DNA of 63,617 bases, taken from positions 1 through 63,617 of the forward strand of contig JAILPB010000068.1 in NCBI GenBank assembly GCA_024690485.1, in the 5' to 3' direction. Below the pieces are notes generated by a model. It saw only the letters and a program-made list of their open reading frames with translations. It did no database searches and was not told the DNA's origin. Position numbers and translations under genes: made by a program. Source of the stretch: Butyrivibrio sp. (GTDB lineage: Bacteria; Bacillota; Clostridia; Lachnospirales; Lachnospiraceae). Positions 60,495 through 63,617 of the stretch are shown in pieces; within the stretch, counting starts at the first letter, position 1, and each line of letters starts with the position of its first letter.

Positions 60495-63125
60495 ATGGTA
60501 CTGAATAAGAACTGGAAGATGCATAGAGTTGGAGATTCAGAGTTTATCCCTGCTGTTGTACCGGGAACGGTTTATACCGACCTTTTAAGGGAAGGAAAAA
60601 TGGAGGATCCTTTCTGGAAGGATAATGAAGACAGGGCGCTTAAACTCATGGATGATGATTATGAGTATATCTGCAATTTTGCAAAGCCTGAAGATGCAGA
60701 GCTTTCTGAGATGGTCGTACTTCGCTGCGACGGTCTTGATACTATTGCGGATTTATATTTGAACGGAACACTTCTTGGTAATGTGAATAACATGCATAGA
60801 ACCTGGGAGTTTGATATAAAAAATCTTTTAAAGGATGAAAATGAGCTTAAGATTTATTTTCATTCTCCTAATAAATATATAGCAGATGCCTATGAAAAGG
60901 CTCCTACAAACGGAACAGATGATGCAATGCCGGGCTTTGTTCACATCAGAAAGGCTCATTGCATGTTTGGCTGGGATTGGGGTGCACATTTACCTGATGC
61001 GGGAATTTTCAGACCTATATCAATCATATGCTTTAACAAGGCAAGACTGGAGACGGTATCGGTTCTTCAAAATCACGATGATGTAGTGATTGCTGCTGAC
61101 GGATCAGAGAGTGGAAAGGTTGTTTTGAAGGTTAATCCTGTAGTCAGGGATCTCTCTGTTGATAAGGAAAATCTTACTTTTGATGTGGAGATAACATCTC
61201 CTGATGGGGAAAAACTGAGCTTTATCGGTGCTTCATATAAGAGTATTGAGATCAGTAACAGTAACTTTAGCTTTGCCAATAAGGATGGCTATAGCAAAGA
61301 AGAGGCAAGGCTTGCAAGATTTGAGACTTTGGAAGATTTTAAGATTGAAATAGAAAATCCTAAGCTCTGGTGGCCTAAAGGTTATGGAGAGCAGTCTCTC
61401 TATGAAATCGAGGTGATCTTGAAGGGTGAAAACGGAGAGGTTCTCGATACATGGAAGAGAAAAATCGGACTTAGAACCTGCACTGTCAGCACTGAGAAGG
61501 ACGAGTGGGGAAACGAGTTCTGCTTTGTGGTTAACGGAGTAAAGGTTTTTGCAATGGGTGCAGACTATATTCCTGAGGATCATTTACTTGGAAGGGTTAA
61601 TCCGGATGTAACGAGAAAGCTCCTTGAGAAGGCTGCTTTTGCAAATCATAACTGCATAAGAGTATGGGGCGGCGGCTATTATCCCGACGACTGGTTCTTT
61701 GATATCTGTGATGAACTTGGACTTTTGGTATGGGAAGATTTCATGTTTGCCTGTGGTGTTTATGACCTTACACCGGAATTTGAGGAAAATATAAAGGCTG
61801 AGTTTAAGGATAATCTTCTTAGAATCCGTCATCATGCATCTCTTGGACTTATGTGCGGAAACAATGAGATGGAGATGTTTGTGGATTACGGCCTGTGGAT
61901 TTCCAAGCCCTCAGAAAAGCGTGATTACACTGTTATGTACGAGTACATAATTCCCAAAATGATGAAGGAATATGCACCTTCTGTCTATTATTGGCCGGCA
62001 TCACCTTCATCAGGCGGTGGTTTTGATAATCCTAATGATGAGAACAGAGGAGATGTGCACTACTGGGATGTATGGCATGGAGATAAGCCTTTCACCGAGT
62101 ATAGAAAGTTCTTCTTTAGGTTTTTGTCAGAGTTTGGCTTCCAGTCATTCCCTTCAGAGAAGACTGTGGATACCTTTACAGATGATCCTGCGGATAAGAA
62201 TGTCTTTTCATATATTATGGAAAAGCATCAGAGGAACGGTTCTGCTAACGGTAAGATCATGAACTATATGCAGCAGACATATCTTTATCCATCAGATTTT
62301 AGCACTGTTATCTACGCTTCGCAGATGCTGCAGGCAGATGCTATCCGATACGGTGTAGAGCACTTTAGACGTAACCGCGGACGTTGCATGGGTGCTGTAG
62401 TATGGCAGCTCAATGACTGCTGGCCTGTTGCTTCATGGGCAAGCATTGATTATTGTGGAAGACTTAAGGCTCTTCACTATTTTGAGAAGAGATTTTTTGC
62501 GCCTGTTATTGTGTCCTGTCAGGAAGAGGGCGAACTTACCTGTGAGCGTCAGCTCAACTGGCTTCCAAGGGATGTTAAGCAGGAGGCTGTATTTGCAGTA
62601 TCCAATGAATCCAGGTCTGATATTGATGTGGTTGTTAAGTGGGACCTTAGAAATGCAGACGGAAGCATCGTAAGGTCTGGCATTGCAACTAGGTCAGATG
62701 TTGATAAAGGTATACAGATTGTGGATAAAGAGGGTGCTCTGAAGGAATTATGTGAGTCTATTCACGTTCCTGCACTTTCAAGTGTGTGGACAAATAAGGT
62801 TTCCTTCGAAGATGCGGACAGATTTAGCCAGTACGTAAGCTTCTCTGCTGAGGCTGATGGAAAAGTGATTTCTGATGGAACTGTGATCTTCACAAGACCT
62901 AAGTACTTTAAGTACCAGGATCCTAAGCTTACAGCTACTGTTTCAGGTAATAAGATCACTGTTCATGCTGATGCCTATGCAAGAGGTGTAGAGATTCTGA
63001 ATGAGAACGAGGATCTTATTTTGTCGGATAACTATTTTGATATGAATGCCGGTGAGGTTACAGTGGAGGTTCTTGAAGGAGATACTTCAAAGCTCAGACT
63101 TAGAAGTGTGTATGATATTAGATGA
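60495..63125 (+). CDS. GH2 beta-mannosidase
   Basis: 876 residues without signal peptide, the size and layout of GH2 beta-mannosidases: an N-terminal sugar-binding jelly roll (CDGLDTIADLYLNGTLLGN), GWDWG in the second part, an immunoglobulin-like domain, a TIM barrel (RVWGGGYYPDDWFFDICDELG), and C-terminal beta domains. The acid/base is Glu458 (CGNNE) and the nucleophile Glu546 (FLSEFGFQ). It cleaves terminal beta-mannose from imported oligosaccharides in the cytoplasm. AGGAG lies eight nt before ATG. The preceding transporter may supply mannobiose or an N-glycan core fragment. Confidence 0.93.
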   Translation: MVLNKNWKMHRVGDSEFIPAVVPGTVYTDLLREGKMEDPFWKDNEDRALKLMDDDYEYICNFAKPEDAELSEMVVLRCDGLDTIADLYLNGTLLGNVNNMHRTWEFDIKNLLKDENELKIYFHSPNKYIADAYEKAPTNGTDDAMPGFVHIRKAHCMFGWDWGAHLPDAGIFRPISIICFNKARLETVSVLQNHDDVVIAADGSESGKVVLKVNPVVRDLSVDKENLTFDVEITSPDGEKLSFIGASYKSIEISNSNFSFANKDGYSKEEARLARFETLEDFKIEIENPKLWWPKGYGEQSLYEIEVILKGENGEVLDTWKRKIGLRTCTVSTEKDEWGNEFCFVVNGVKVFAMGADYIPEDHLLGRVNPDVTRKLLEKAAFANHNCIRVWGGGYYPDDWFFDICDELGLLVWEDFMFACGVYDLTPEFEENIKAEFKDNLLRIRHHASLGLMCGNNEMEMFVDYGLWISKPSEKRDYTVMYEYIIPKMMKEYAPSVYYWPASPSSGGGFDNPNDENRGDVHYWDVWHGDKPFTEYRKFFFRFLSEFGFQSFPSEKTVDTFTDDPADKNVFSYIMEKHQRNGSANGKIMNYMQQTYLYPSDFSTVIYASQMLQADAIRYGVEHFRRNRGRCMGAVVWQLNDCWPVASWASIDYCGRLKALHYFEKRFFAPVIVSCQEEGELTCERQLNWLPRDVKQEAVFAVSNESRSDIDVVVKWDLRNADGSIVRSGIATRSDVDKGIQIVDKEGALKELCESIHVPALSSVWTNKVSFEDADRFSQYVSFSAEADGKVISDGTVIFTRPKYFKYQDPKLTATVSGNKITVHADAYARGVEILNENEDLILSDNYFDMNAGEVTVEVLEGDTSKLRLRSVYDIR

Positions 63126-63130
63126 TGTAT

Positions 63131-63164
63131 ATGACTTTTGAAGGCTTGCGATGACTTTTGAAGG
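63131..63164 (+). repeat. 14-bp direct repeat, 20-bp period
   Basis: ATGACTTTTGAAGG occurs at 63131-63144 and 63151-63164, directly after the mannosidase stop; the second copy runs into the terminator stem. Confidence 0.8.
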
Positions 63165-63208
63165 TACCATGAAAATAGCCTAAATGATGGTACCTTCAAA
63201 TTTTTTTT
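63157..63208 (+). terminator. Terminator after beta-mannosidase
   Basis: TTTGAAGGTACCAT pairs perfectly with ATGGTACCTTCAAA (14 bp), followed by TTTTTTTT. A textbook rho-independent terminator. Confidence 0.92.
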
Positions 63209-63463
63209 GCCATTACAGCCCAAATAAACGATATTTCGTTTGCTTATTATTTTTAATATGGAAAAAAGTGGAACCTTCAGAATTAATTCCTTATATTATG
63301 CCAAATTGTTTTTGCTAAGCTCTGTTACAGGTTTCGGATTTAAGAAAGTTCCGAATTTCTTTAGTGTTTTTATAGAAAGTTTACTGTGAATTACTGTGTG
63401 AATAAAAGATAATATATTTGTAGAATTGCGTAAAATATCATCTTCGAAAGGAGATTTTTAATT

Positions 63464-63617
63464 ATGGCAGATACAAAGGCACAGGACACAGAGAAAAAGG
63501 TAGCTAAGACCACTAAAGTAGAGACAGCAAAGACGGCAGCTAAGACAACAAAAACTGCAACGAAGACCGCAACAGCTACAAAGGCGAAGAAGACCGCAGC
63601 AGCAAAGGCTGATACTG
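63464..63617 (+). CDS. Lys/Ala/Thr-rich protein, N-terminus only
   Basis: The first 51 codons lie in the window, starting after GAAAGGAG. The chain consists almost only of Lys, Ala and Thr (TKTATKTATATKAKKTAAAK), reminiscent of histone-H1-like tails. In Lachnospiraceae such tails precede a small folded domain (for example DUF6465), but that domain would lie beyond the edge. A nucleic-acid-binding or disordered linker role is likely. Family not certain. Confidence 0.7.
   Translation, partial: MADTKAQDTEKKVAKTTKVETAKTAAKTTKTATKTATATKAKKTAAAKADT

Larger units (their letters stand above)
63126..63463 (+). other. Intergenic region after the mannosidase
   Basis: 338 bases without a gene. It holds a 14-bp direct repeat, a strong terminator (63157-63208), then an AT-rich leader for the last gene. 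Beyond these I see no recognisable element; a TATAAT-like TATATT near 63412 could serve the last gene. The RBS GAAAGGAG (63446-63453) is clear. Confidence 0.6.

Overview
The window is a chromosomal stretch from an anaerobic, plant-glycan-using Firmicute, most likely a Lachnospiraceae member of the Butyrivibrio/Pseudobutyrivibrio type. The reasons are the moderately low G+C, strong purine-rich Shine-Dalgarno sites, a T-box leader on proS, YesM/YesN two-component pairs beside sugar ABC transporters, many MATE exporters, DUF6056 membrane proteins and acidic Ser/Thr/Glu-rich linkers behind lipoboxes. The genus is inferred. I see no rRNA, tRNA, CRISPR array, prophage or insertion sequence.

Left part (1-23.1 kb), mostly housekeeping and stress genes. 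A minus-strand cassette is cut by the left edge: AlkZ-related protein, mini zinc ribbon, macro-domain protein. Then come a ZnPLC-like protein, msrA, ktrB-ktrA, elaA, T-box-proS, and three MATE exporters spread over 11 kb. Between the MATE genes lie an aldo/keto reductase-alcohol dehydrogenase operon, a DNPH1-like nucleotide hydrolase, an AraC regulator with a lipoprotein, and metY. After these come a HAD hydrolase, a small basic secreted protein, one chemotaxis receptor and two small stress-type genes. A nearly identical promoter-proximal element precedes both the reductase operon and the second MATE gene, which links them into a probable regulon of the adjacent AraC protein.

Middle part (23.2-34.3 kb), a carbohydrate locus: MFS transporter, YesM/YesN pair, a CUT1 ABC transporter without its own ATPase (binding protein and two permeases), a divergent NIF3-like metalloprotein and two cytoplasmic serine esterases. 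It looks like an import-and-deacylate system for an esterified substrate. After it, dtd is flanked by two diverged DUF6056 membrane proteins.

Right part (38-47.6 kb), a second sugar system: membrane-anchored periplasmic binding-protein sensor, YesM kinase, YesN regulator, a second binding lipoprotein, then a ChvE/MmsA/MmsB-type monosaccharide transporter. The layout resembles the clostridial XylFII-LytS-YesN xylose-sensing arrangement. Then follow a conserved protein of unknown function with cstA, an anchored transglutaminase-like protein and a DUF6884 protein.

The end (52.5-63.6 kb) holds an AraC regulator divergent from a family-5 (Dpp/Opp-type) ABC transporter followed by a GH2 beta-mannosidase, probably a beta-mannoside uptake and cleavage locus, then the start of a Lys/Ala/Thr-rich protein cut by the right edge. 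In all three ABC operons a strong RNA hairpin sits directly after the binding-protein gene, which should let the binding protein be made in excess of the permeases.
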